NCBI GenBank assembly: GCA_028714235.1
Contig: JAQTMQ010000006.1
Coordinates: 1 to 44,236, forward strand
DNA length: 44,236 bases
Direction: 5' to 3'
Source: Candidatus Iainarchaeum sp.
GTDB taxonomy: Archaea; Micrarchaeota; Micrarchaeia; Burarchaeales; Fermentimicrarchaeaceae
Part shown: positions 1-8,485 of the stretch, one piece after another
Numbering within the stretch: position 1 is the first letter of the stretch
Layout of the letters: the number at the start of each line of letters is the position of its first letter
Notes under the pieces: generated by a model
What the model saw: only the letters and a program-made list of their open reading frames with translations
Database searches by the model: none
What the model was told of the DNA's origin: nothing
Made by a program: the position numbers and the translations under genes

Positions 1-470
1 TCCAGCACCTCGTTCGAGCGCGCGAGCATGAGCCCGCCCCCAATCTCCAGGCGCTCCGCGTTCGCGGCCTCGGCCAGGATTTTTCCGGGGTGGCCGGAGA
101 GAAGCGCGCTCCTCTTCGCGTCGGCGAGCATCCCGCGCGAGAAGTCGGCGAGAGGGTACGAGACCGAGGGCGCAAAAGCGGTTCCGCGCAGCGCGTCCAG
201 CCGCCTCACCCGCTCCAGGAAGCGGCGGGCGTTGTTCCCGTTCCCGCACCCGATTTCGGCGACGCGGATTTCCATTCCGGCCCGCTTCCCGAACCTCTCG
301 CGCAGCCGCCCGTGGAAATCGTCGGCTTCCGCGCGGGCGGGCATCGTCCCGCTCGACGCGTAGGTGGAAAAGTCGCGCGCGTAGCCCCCGCCCCTCGCGT
401 AATAAAGCGAGTTGAACGCGCGCTGCGCGGCATCGAACCGCAGCGTGGCAAGCAAGGCCAAGCTCAGCAC
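1..470 (-). CDS. class I SAM-dependent methyltransferase (partial, runs off left edge)
   Basis: Hand translation of the minus strand from GTG 470: LRFDAAQRAFNSLYYARGGGYARDFSTYASSGTMPARAEADDFHGRLRERFGKRAGMEIRVAEIGCGNGNNARRFLERV..., with motif I VAEIGCGNGN; start overlaps the NMD3 stop. Confidence 0.7.
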   Translation of the reverse strand, partial: MLSLALLATLRFDAAQRAFNSLYYARGGGYARDFSTYASSGTMPARAEADDFHGRLRERFGKRAGMEIRVAEIGCGNGNNARRFLERVRRLDALRGTAFAPSVSYPLADFSRGMLADAKRSALLSGHPGKILAEAANAERLEIGGGLMLARSNEVL

Positions 471-1111
471 CTGACGCAGTATGTGGTGCGGTAAATGCGC
501 TGCCCGTCCTTGAGCCCGTGGAGCTTGGCCGACTTTTCGGCGGCGAGGCCGAGGCGCTCGAGGGCCGCCATCGTCGCCTTGTTCGAGCCCGCGTACAAGT
601 CTATGCCGTGCCTTGACTCCTCCGACTTCGCGACGAACGTGGACTTGGAGAGGGCGCGCCTGATTTTTTCGGCAAGCCTTGCCGCGCGCGCCGCGTCCCT
701 GCACCGCACCTGGACTATGGACTCGAAGTATCCCGAGGACGAGCGCGAGCAGTCCGCGCAAATCGTTTCGCGCTTCCGGAGCAGGAAGGGCCTCACCGCC
801 TCGATGAAGCTCCCGCCCGCGCTCACCACGAAGACCGCACGCCCCTCGCCTTCGCAAGAGTCGGGCATCACGAAACGCACGTTCTCGAATTTTCCCTTCG
901 CGGCCCGCCGGAGCCGGGCCTCAACGTTCGCGCGGGACATGGGAACCCATTCCTTGCCGGCGCGCATTTTCCCGCAGCGCTTGCAGGCCTCAAGCTCCAC
1001 CGGCCCCTCCACGCAAACCCCGATTTTTTCGGCGCAGCAGTCCTCGCAGAAGAACCCAGCGAACCTTTTTTCGCCGCTCGTGGCGCCGCACCTCGGGCAG
1101 ATTTTCGCCAT
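464..1111 (-). CDS. nmd3: NMD3-like ribosome export/assembly protein (archaeal NMD3)
   Basis: N-terminal paired zinc motifs CPRCG...CEDC...CKRCG and overall NMD3-like architecture. Confidence 0.8.
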   Translation of the reverse strand: MAKICPRCGATSGEKRFAGFFCEDCCAEKIGVCVEGPVELEACKRCGKMRAGKEWVPMSRANVEARLRRAAKGKFENVRFVMPDSCEGEGRAVFVVSAGGSFIEAVRPFLLRKRETICADCSRSSSGYFESIVQVRCRDAARAARLAEKIRRALSKSTFVAKSEESRHGIDLYAGSNKATMAALERLGLAAEKSAKLHGLKDGQRIYRTTYCVRC

Positions 1112-1233
1112 CGCAACTGTTTCGGGAAAGCGGCTTTAATTGGTTTGCCCGGCGCGCCCCCCGGGAAAAAACGCTTTCCGCCAACCGAAACTGCTTTAAC
1201 ATGTTTCCCGCCAAAACAGCTCAAGGTGGTCCG

Positions 1234-1920
1234 ATGCGTTTCCCAGGCTTCGAGGTTCCCGACAAGAAGATGGCGTTCCTGCTCGTTTTCTCCCTCGTCT
1301 CGCTCGCCGCGGGCAGGCTCAACTTTTCGCCCCTCCTCGGGACGGAGAACGCGAGCTTCACCTTCTTCCAGTTCCTCGCGCCAATCGGCGGCGGGATAAT
1401 CGGGCCGTTTTACGGCGCGGCCGCCGCGCTTCTCGCCCAGGCGCTCAACTTCATCGCTTTCGGCGGCGGCACGGACCTCTTCAGCCTCCTCCGCTTCCTC
1501 CCCGCGGTCTTCGCCGCATGGTATTTCGGAAGCAGGTCGGGAAACGCGCTCATCGTTCCGGCCGCTTGCATGGCGCTCTTCTGGCTTCACCCGGTCGGGG
1601 CGCAGGCGCCGCTTTACGCGCTGTACTGGCTCATCCCGATCGCGGCCAAGCTGTTTTCGGGCAACCTGTTCGCGCGCTCGCTTGGCGCCACGTTCACCGC
1701 GCACGCCGTCGGCAGCGTGGCGTTCATTTACGCCATAGACTCCGCGCCCGCCCTCTGGACGGCGCTGATTCCCGTAGTCGCGTTCGAGCGCCTGCTGTTC
1801 GCCTCCGGGATAGCCGTCTCGTACGTTGCCGCGAACGCCTTGCTTGAAGCGCTTTCGGCCCGCGTGGACCTCTCGTTCCTCAACCTGGAAAAGAGGCGCG
1901 CGCCGCTGAAAGCCGAATGA
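1234..1920 (+). CDS. polytopic membrane protein, ECF transporter S-component-like
   Basis: Multiple hydrophobic helices with FLAPIGGGIIGPFYGAAAALLAQALNFIAFGG, resembling ECF-S folds; ATG 1234 preferred over 1201. Confidence 0.5.
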   Translation: MRFPGFEVPDKKMAFLLVFSLVSLAAGRLNFSPLLGTENASFTFFQFLAPIGGGIIGPFYGAAAALLAQALNFIAFGGGTDLFSLLRFLPAVFAAWYFGSRSGNALIVPAACMALFWLHPVGAQAPLYALYWLIPIAAKLFSGNLFARSLGATFTAHAVGSVAFIYAIDSAPALWTALIPVVAFERLLFASGIAVSYVAANALLEALSARVDLSFLNLEKRRAPLKAE

Positions 1921-1951
1921 GTTTTAAACACGGTTCCACCAATCCATCGCC

Positions 1952-2854
1952 ATGGCTGGCGGCCGGAAAACGCCCAAAAAGGGGGGTGCGCCCCCGGAAG
2001 GGCGGGAACCCGAGGACGAGACTTCGGACTCCGAGTTTGACGAGGAGGAGGAAGAGGCGCGCGCGCCCGACTCTCGCGGGGGGCAGGCCAAGCAGGCGCG
2101 GCAGGGAAAAGCCGATTTCGACCTCCAGGACCTGGTCGCCAAGCCCGCGTGGAAAGAGCTTCTTTTCGAGCTCGTCGTAAAGGAAGGGCTCGACCCGTGG
2201 AACATCGACGTGGGGCTGATTGCCGGGAAATACCTGGAGCAGGTCAAGGACCTGCAGATGCGCGACCTCCGCATCCCGGCAAACCTGATTCTCGCCGCAA
2301 GCATCCTTTTGAGGTTCAAGAGCGACGCCATCCGCCTGGAAGAGCAGGTGCAGGAAGCGGAAACCGAAACGTTCCTCGCCGAAGGCCAGCAGCCCGTGGA
2401 AATCCCGGTGCTCACCCTGCGGACCAGGATTCCGCCGAAAAGGAAGGTGTCGCTCGGGGAGCTCGTGCAGGCGCTTGAGGACGTCTTCTCCGACCAGAAG
2501 AAGCGCGAGGACTGGAAGAGCCGCCCGCCGGAACGCGAGGTGGTCGTCATCCAGCTCCCGGAATTCAACATCGAAAAGCAGATGGAGGAAGTCTTCGGCC
2601 GCGTGAAGTCGTCCTCGGACTCGGAGGGGCTCGCGACCTTCTCCTCCCTCCTGAAAGAGGATTCGGGAAAGGAAAAGGTTTACACGCTTCTCCCGCTCCT
2701 CTTCCTCTCGCAGTCCGGGAAAATCAACATCTTCCAGGAAAAGTTTTTCGGCGAAATATTCATCCAGCTCAAGGACGGGGAAGGCTCCGCCAACCCGGAG
2801 GGCGCGCAGGCGGCAAAGGGCGGGGGGAAGCGCAAGCCCAAGGGAACCCCCTGA
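1952..2854 (+). CDS. scpA: segregation and condensation protein A (kleisin)
   Basis: FELVVKEGLDPWNIDVGLIAGKYLEQVKDLQMRDLRIPANLILAASILLRFKSD is typical ScpA; charged N-terminal extension. Confidence 0.9.
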   Translation: MAGGRKTPKKGGAPPEGREPEDETSDSEFDEEEEEARAPDSRGGQAKQARQGKADFDLQDLVAKPAWKELLFELVVKEGLDPWNIDVGLIAGKYLEQVKDLQMRDLRIPANLILAASILLRFKSDAIRLEEQVQEAETETFLAEGQQPVEIPVLTLRTRIPPKRKVSLGELVQALEDVFSDQKKREDWKSRPPEREVVVIQLPEFNIEKQMEEVFGRVKSSSDSEGLATFSSLLKEDSGKEKVYTLLPLLFLSQSGKINIFQEKFFGEIFIQLKDGEGSANPEGAQAAKGGGKRKPKGTP

Positions 2855-2929
2855 ACTGTGGGGCTGGAGACCGTAGCCTTATTATTGCTGGATTCCGCGG
2901 GAATAGCGGGCGCGCGAGCTCCCGCCGGG

Positions 2930-3592
2930 GTGGTGGCAGTGGAAAAGACGAAAGACTTGCCCGTCAACGTGAGAGATTCTTTGGTTCGCGACGCGAAAGC
3001 GATTTTTGCAATTCAAGGCGCTTCCCCGGTTTGCTCCCTTTACCCGAAATCCGGCGCCGTCAACCCGAAAAAAGAAAGCGACGCATTAACGCTAATCGAG
3101 GCGGCCGAAATTGATTCCAGGGGATTGGGCTGGAAGGACTCCGGGAAAGTTTACGAGGCGGTCGGCAGGCTGGTCAAAACGGCTTTGGCGGACGGCCTCG
3201 CGGAAGACGAGGAGGCGAACAATCGCGCGCTCGGCTTCTTCAAGACGGTCGGGGACAACTCGGGCCAGGGCTGCAAAGCGTATGAAATACTGCGGCGGGC
3301 CGCCCAGGAAGAGGCCGGAACCTTGTTTCTTGCCTCCTCCGCTTCCTTGCTCAATGACCCCGACTCGCTCGAAGACCGCGACAAAACCTTGAAGGCGGCA
3401 GGCATCCTGGCCGCTGTCGGCAGGTACCCCGTCCCGTACTGGCTTATCGGCGCAGGCTTCGCCCTTGGGCACATGGAAGGCCCTTGGAAAAAGGAAGGCA
3501 AAACACCCGACTCGCTGTCCTCGCTGTCCGCACGGCTTTTCGAGCTCGCGGAAAGCGTCGCGATGCGGAATGCCGCAAATCGCGAAGAATGA
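2930..3592 (+). CDS. uncharacterised helical-repeat protein, related to the next two ORFs
   Basis: ORF 2858..3592; GTG 2930/2933/2939 preferred because a TTATTATT element lies at ~2880. Contains CSLYPKSG...VGRLVKTALADGLAEDEEANNRALGFF, similar to the downstream ORFs. Confidence 0.65.
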   Translation: MVAVEKTKDLPVNVRDSLVRDAKAIFAIQGASPVCSLYPKSGAVNPKKESDALTLIEAAEIDSRGLGWKDSGKVYEAVGRLVKTALADGLAEDEEANNRALGFFKTVGDNSGQGCKAYEILRRAAQEEAGTLFLASSASLLNDPDSLEDRDKTLKAAGILAAVGRYPVPYWLIGAGFALGHMEGPWKKEGKTPDSLSSLSARLFELAESVAMRNAANREE

Positions 3593-3637
3593 CCGCAAGC
3601 ATTATTATTGCCGAAATGAGCGTTATGCAAACGGTGA

Positions 3638-4249
3638 GTGGGTTTGGCTTTGACTGCCGTTAAGCCGGTTCAGGACAGGAACGAGTTAATCGCCGCTGAA
3701 ATAGCGAAGATTTACCCGAAAGGCTCGGACTCGCACTATGAAGAAGCGGCAGCGAGCGTTGCGAGGGCGAAACTCAGGCAATGCCTCTCCCGCGCGACTG
3801 ACGACGAGCGCGCCCTTGCGCGGAAGAGGTTCGCGGATACGGCGATGCGCGCTGCCGAGGAGGGGATGGCTTACGCCAACATGCTCAATGCGCTGAAATA
3901 CTTCAAGGGCGTCAAGGCGGAAGGGCTGCCCGAAGAAACCGAGGCCGCGCTCGAAGTCTTGTTCGGCGAGAAGCCGATTGCGCCGGGGACAGACGGTGCC
4001 GCGGAGAGCAAGAAGTCCGTGCTCGAATTCGTGAAAAGCGTGATTCCCAAATCGCCTGACGGAAAGTGGGACGATAAAAGCGCGCATGCCGTGATGCGTT
4101 TCGCAATGCTTGTGAGCGCGCTTGGCGCGGCCAAGGGACTCGAGGAGCTTGAAAAAATCCGTTGCATGGAGCCGTTTCCCCCAGTGAACGTCCGTCAAAA
4201 GATTGACCGCGTGCTTGAGGATTCCAAGCCGAAAACGCCGGCGGACTGA
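3638..4249 (+). CDS. uncharacterised helical-repeat protein (same family)
   Basis: IAKIYPKGSDSHYEEAAASVARAKLRQCL...AMRAAEEGMAYANMLNALKYFKGV aligns with the repeat unit in 4271..5428; start GTG 3638 or TTG 3650. Confidence 0.65.
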   Translation: MGLALTAVKPVQDRNELIAAEIAKIYPKGSDSHYEEAAASVARAKLRQCLSRATDDERALARKRFADTAMRAAEEGMAYANMLNALKYFKGVKAEGLPEETEAALEVLFGEKPIAPGTDGAAESKKSVLEFVKSVIPKSPDGKWDDKSAHAVMRFAMLVSALGAAKGLEELEKIRCMEPFPPVNVRQKIDRVLEDSKPKTPAD

Positions 4250-4270
4250 TTTTTCAAGGTGGTTGCAGGC

Positions 4271-5428
4271 ATGGCTACGAAACAGTTGCAACGGAGCGGA
4301 ACCCTCCGCGACGAATTCGAAAACCTTTATCCGGCGGGCAGGCGCGGGTACAGCGAGCAGGAGACGCAGGCCGCGCGAAAAAGGATTGCCAATGAGTTCA
4401 TTGAAGGCAACGAGTCCAAGAAAGGCGTCATCCGGCAGCACGCGCGCGAAACCGCGAGGCGCGCGGCCGTTGACGGCATCTGCGGGGACGAGGCGCTGAA
4501 CCGGCGCGCGATGGATTACGCTAAGGACGTCCGGCGCCTCGGGATGCCGGCCCTGGAAAAGGACGAGCTTTTTTTGGCGCTCGCGGAAGTCCTGCAGAGC
4601 GCCGCGGAAAGGGGGTACCACACGCCGGATTTCGACAAGGTCGCGAAGATGGCGGCCAAGGCGGCAGCCGTGCTCGGGGAGCTCGGCGACGCGCGCGCCC
4701 TCCCGCTCCTCCGCGCGGCGAGCACGAGGCTGGGCTCGCATGCGCCGTTCCAGGCGGAAGCGTTGTGCATGGACAACGTCATCGCCGCGCTGAAGCATTC
4801 CGCAACGCGCCCGGAGCAGGCGTTTTGCGTCGCCGCCCACGCTAACGCCCAGGAAAAGAGGGAGGTTTCCATAACGCAGGTGGCGAGCGACTCCTTCGGC
4901 GTCGAGGCGGTGCTTGACGCCGTCCAGAAAATGTACCCCGAAGGCGGCGGGTTTGACGCCAGGGAGGCCGGGCGCGCGAGGCGAATCGTGAAACAGTTTT
5001 TCGTGAATGCCTCGCGCGAGGACAAGCCGCGGGTGATGGAGGCGATGGAGTCGGCCGCTTCCCGCGCGTTGAGCGACGCGCTTTCGGCTGACAAGGCCCG
5101 GAATACGGCCGCGAAAGGATATTATCTCGACGTGCGGTTTCGCGGCACCGGGGCCGAGCGCAGCGCCGCGCTCAACCTGGCCGCCCGCGCACTGGAAAAA
5201 ACGCTGGCCGCGGAGCCGATGCGCCAGGAGGGCGTGACCGCGGCACTCAAGTGCTCCGGGATGATTGTGTTGCTGGGAGACAGGCGCGGGCTCCCGCTCC
5301 TGCAGCGCGCGCTTGACGAGCTTGCGGGAAGGCTGGGCAAGGACAATGAATCGGTTGCCAAGCTCGGCGATTTAATCAACGACTTCGCCGGGTCCGGGAA
5401 CTCGCTTGCGCCCGGCGCGCCGAAGTGA
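4271..5428 (+). CDS. uncharacterised two-repeat helical protein with HEAT-like motifs
   Basis: Internal duplication: ENLYPAGRRGYSEQETQAARKRI... and QKMYPEGGGFDAREAGRARRI...; each half ends in a HEAT-like motif (AAAVLGELGDARALPLLRAA / CSGMIVLLGDRRGLPLLQRAL). GGTGG SD before ATG 4271. Confidence 0.8.
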   Translation: MATKQLQRSGTLRDEFENLYPAGRRGYSEQETQAARKRIANEFIEGNESKKGVIRQHARETARRAAVDGICGDEALNRRAMDYAKDVRRLGMPALEKDELFLALAEVLQSAAERGYHTPDFDKVAKMAAKAAAVLGELGDARALPLLRAASTRLGSHAPFQAEALCMDNVIAALKHSATRPEQAFCVAAHANAQEKREVSITQVASDSFGVEAVLDAVQKMYPEGGGFDAREAGRARRIVKQFFVNASREDKPRVMEAMESAASRALSDALSADKARNTAAKGYYLDVRFRGTGAERSAALNLAARALEKTLAAEPMRQEGVTAALKCSGMIVLLGDRRGLPLLQRALDELAGRLGKDNESVAKLGDLINDFAGSGNSLAPGAPK

Positions 5429-5467
5429 GCCTCCGGGAAACGTGCTCCATGGGCCGGAAAGCGGGAG

Positions 5468-5491
5468 CGGAAACGGTTTAAAAGGTTTCCG
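5468..5491. promoter_or_regulatory. perfect 7-bp inverted repeat CGGAAAC-N10-GTTTCCG upstream of scpB
   Basis: Read directly; followed by CTATATACTATTAATT (5501-5516), a TATA-like stretch. Confidence 0.5.
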
Positions 5492-5550
5492 GTAATAACA
5501 CTATATACTATTAATTGGCAGGCGGGAGAAAAGCGGTGAAGGCGACCTTG

Positions 5551-6201
5551 ATGGGCGACAACGAGGACGAATTCGAGGAAATGCACGCAGAAGGCGAATG
5601 CGCGGGCTGCGGGGAGGCCGTGAAGGAAGGCGAGTTCGAGGCAGCCGCGGCGAAGGGCGAGAGGACGGTCCCGAAACTGATTGAAGGCGAGAAGGCGCCC
5701 TTCGAGGCGTCCTCCCCCGCCCCGCAGAAAGGGCAGGCGTCCCTCGGAACCCTTGAGCCGAAGCGCGTAATCGAGGCCGCGCTCTTCATGTCCTCAAAGC
5801 CGCTCACCCTCGAGGAGCTGGGCAGGTTCGCCGGAGTCGCCGCGCCCGGCTTCATCGAGGGCCTCGTGAAGGAGCTCGCCAAAGGCTACTCCGAATCCGG
5901 CTCGTCCATCACCATCGCGCTCGAGCCCGGAGGCTACATCATGCGCCTTAGGGCGGAATACGCGGCAAAAGTGGCTCCGTTGGCGCAGGAATCGGAGATT
6001 AGCCGTGGCGCGCTCAAATTGCTGGCTTATGTGAGCCAGAATGAAGGAATAGAGCAAAGCATGGTTGCCAATACGCTTGGAAGCACCGTTTATGACCGAG
6101 TTCAGGAATTGGTCGAAAAGGGCTTCTTGGACAAGCAAAAGAAGGGCAGAACAAGCGTTTTGCGCACAACGCAGAAGTTCCGGGACTATTTTGGCGCCTG
6201 A
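5551..6201 (+). CDS. scpB: segregation and condensation protein B (ScpB)
   Basis: PKRVIEAALFMSSKPLTLEELGRFAGV...LKLLAYVSQNEGIEQSMVANTLGSTVYDRVQELVEKGFLDKQKKGRTSVLRTTQKFRDYFG; typical ScpB winged helices. ORF opens at 5515; ATG 5551 preferred. Confidence 0.85.
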   Translation: MGDNEDEFEEMHAEGECAGCGEAVKEGEFEAAAAKGERTVPKLIEGEKAPFEASSPAPQKGQASLGTLEPKRVIEAALFMSSKPLTLEELGRFAGVAAPGFIEGLVKELAKGYSESGSSITIALEPGGYIMRLRAEYAAKVAPLAQESEISRGALKLLAYVSQNEGIEQSMVANTLGSTVYDRVQELVEKGFLDKQKKGRTSVLRTTQKFRDYFGA

Positions 6202-6227
6202 AGCGCGCCGCGCCCGTTGCGGCGACG

Positions 6228-6401
6228 GAAAGCTTTTTAAAGCGCTGTTGCAAAATACTCCCACCCTTTTTTACTGAGCAGGTAAGAAGGATTCAGGGAG
6301 AGGCCGCGACCGCTTTTTCGGCGTTGGCGGCAGGTCTTCGTTTCAAGCCGTGAGTTTATTCCACCGCGATTTTGCGTGCGGTGGCGCTCGAGGGTTCAAG
6401 G
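6228..6401 (+). promoter_or_regulatory. promoter and long structured 5' leader of the ribosomal operon
   Basis: TATA-like CTTTTTAAAG at ~6232; perfect hairpin CCACCGC-N10-GCGGTGG at 6361-6384; about 130 nt from the inferred TSS to the L3 ATG. Confidence 0.45.
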
Positions 6402-7400
6402 ATGGGAAAGATTAACAGGCCAAGGCATGGCTCGATGGCGTTTCGCCCGAGGAAGAGGGCAGGCTCGCAGACGCCCGGCATAAGGAACTGGCCGGCGCTC
6501 GCGGACGCGTGCCTCGAGGGCTTCGCCGGGTACAAGGCGGGGATGACGCACGTCAAGCTCGTTGACGACACCCCGGGCTCGGTGACGAAGGGGCACGAAA
6601 TCGGCGTCCCGGTCACGGTCATCGAAACCCCGCCGATTTTCGTCTTCTGCCTGCGCGCGTACAAGAAAACCGCGTATGGGAGCGGGGTCGCGCTCGACGT
6701 TTTCGCGGAGAAAATCGGCGCGAAGGTCGCGAAGGCGCTCACGCTCCCCAAAAAATTCGACCACGCCGCCGCCATGAAAAAGCTCGAAGAAATCTCCGGT
6801 TCTGTTTCTGATGTCCGCGTTCTGGCTTTCACTTCCCCTTCCCTCTGCGGTTTCGGGAAAAAATCCGTTGACGTGATGGAAATCGCCGTCGGCGGGAAGG
6901 ACGCGAAGGAGAAGCTCGAGTTCGCGAAAGGCGTTCTCGGGAAGGAGGTGAAGGTCGGCGACTTCGTGAAAGACGGCGAGTTCGTGGACCTGGCGGCGGT
7001 CACGACCGGCAGGGGCTGGCAGGGCGCGGTGAAGCGGTTCGGGATAAGCATGCAGAGGCGGAAGGCGACGAACAAGTACCGCCACGTCGGCACCCTGGGC
7101 CCGTGGCACCCGGCGCGCGTCATGTACACCGTCCCGATGGCAGGGCAGACGGGCTACCACAACCGCGTGGAAGTCAACAAGCGCGTGCTCAAAATCGGCG
7201 CGGCGAAGGAAAGGATTACGCCGGACGGGGGCTTCCCCCAGTACGGCGTGGTGAAGAACGATTACGTCTTGATTAAGGGCTCGGTCGCGGGGCCGAAGAA
7301 GCGGCTCATCCGCCTGAGGAAGGCGATTCGGATGCAGGGCGCGAAGCCCGCGAAGCCCGAGATAAGGTTCGTGTCCCTCGACTCTAAGCAGGGCATTTGA
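6402..7400 (+). CDS. rpl3: ribosomal protein L3
   Basis: MGKINRPRHGSMAFRPRKRAGSQ...; archaeal L3. Confidence 0.95.
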   Translation: MGKINRPRHGSMAFRPRKRAGSQTPGIRNWPALADACLEGFAGYKAGMTHVKLVDDTPGSVTKGHEIGVPVTVIETPPIFVFCLRAYKKTAYGSGVALDVFAEKIGAKVAKALTLPKKFDHAAAMKKLEEISGSVSDVRVLAFTSPSLCGFGKKSVDVMEIAVGGKDAKEKLEFAKGVLGKEVKVGDFVKDGEFVDLAAVTTGRGWQGAVKRFGISMQRRKATNKYRHVGTLGPWHPARVMYTVPMAGQTGYHNRVEVNKRVLKIGAAKERITPDGGFPQYGVVKNDYVLIKGSVAGPKKRLIRLRKAIRMQGAKPAKPEIRFVSLDSKQGI

Positions 7401-7411
7401 GGATGGTTGCG

Positions 7412-8197
7412 ATGAAGGCTCAGGTTTACTCTGCCGGCGGCGCGAAATCGCGCGAAGTGGAATTGCCCAAGGTGTTCGATTCGGTGGTCAGGACGGACCT
7501 CATATCGCGCGCGGTCCTGCACGAGGCGAGCCTCGCGAGGCAGCCGAAGGGCTCGTACAAGCTCGCGGGAATGCAGACGACCGCGGGAATGAGGGGAAGG
7601 AAGGAGGCGTACCGCGCAATCAAGAACAAGGGCATTTCCCGCGTTCCCAGGGAAAAGCTTCCCAAGGGAAGGTTCGGCCGCGTGAGAATCGTGCCGTTCG
7701 CGGTCGGCGGAAGGCGCGCGCACCCGCCCAACCCCGAAAAGATTCTCGTCGAGAAAATGAACGGGAAGGAGTACGGGTTGGCGCTGAGGAGCGCGATTGC
7801 GGCGACCGCCTCGGCCGGATTGTCCAAGGCGCGCGGCTACGCCAGCATCTCTCCCGTAGTTCTTGAGGACGCGTTCGAGGCGATTGCGAAGACGGGCGAG
7901 CTCGAGGTCCTGTTCGGGAAAATCGGGCTCGGCCCGGAAATAGAGCGCGTCGTCCGCGGGACGAGAACCAGGAGCGGCGTGCGCGCGAAGAGGAGCGGCT
8001 CGAAAAAGGTGCCGCGCGGAATCCTCGTCGTGGTCTCGGTCCCTGAGGCGAAGGCGGCGCGCGCGGCAAGGAACCTTCCGGGCGTTGACGTCTGCACTCC
8101 CAAGAGCCTGACGGTTTCGCTTCTTGCGCCGGGCTGCGCCCCGGGCCGCCTCACGGTGTGGAGCGAGGGCGCGCTCAAGGAGGTTTCGGGCTGGTAA
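7412..8197 (+). CDS. rpl4: ribosomal protein L4
   Basis: MKAQVYSAGGAKSREVELPKVFDSVVRTDLISRAVLHEASLARQPKGS; position after L3. Confidence 0.95.
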   Translation: MKAQVYSAGGAKSREVELPKVFDSVVRTDLISRAVLHEASLARQPKGSYKLAGMQTTAGMRGRKEAYRAIKNKGISRVPREKLPKGRFGRVRIVPFAVGGRRAHPPNPEKILVEKMNGKEYGLALRSAIAATASAGLSKARGYASISPVVLEDAFEAIAKTGELEVLFGKIGLGPEIERVVRGTRTRSGVRAKRSGSKKVPRGILVVVSVPEAKAARAARNLPGVDVCTPKSLTVSLLAPGCAPGRLTVWSEGALKEVSGW

Positions 8198-8209
8198 CCG
8201 GTGGTTTTG

Positions 8210-8458
8210 ATGGTGCTGCTTTACCCTGTAACGACCGAGAAGGCGATTGGGCTGATTGAGAAGGAGAACAAAATCATTTTCGTAGTCGAGCCGAAGGCGA
8301 CGCGCGCGGAAGTGAGGCGCGAAGTCGAGGGAAGGTTCGGCGTCAAGGTCGCGAAGGTGAACATCATGCGCTCGCTTGACGGGAAGAAGAAGGCGTACGT
8401 GAAGCTCACGAAGGATTTCAAGGCGGACGACGTGGCGGCGAAGCTGAAGGTCGCCTGA
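8210..8458 (+). CDS. rpl23: ribosomal protein L23
   Basis: MVLLYPVTTEKAIGLIEKENKIIFVV...; GGTGGTTTTG SD before ATG. Confidence 0.95.
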   Translation: MVLLYPVTTEKAIGLIEKENKIIFVVEPKATRAEVRREVEGRFGVKVAKVNIMRSLDGKKKAYVKLTKDFKADDVAAKLKVA

Positions 8459-8485
8459 GTCGCGTCCGGTTTGCGGTGGTATGTG

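Noticed and set aside
3686-4840. 384-aa minus-strand ORF across the scp-locus genes
   Set aside because: R/H/L-rich antisense composition; the + strand ORFs have conserved repeat structure and SD signals.
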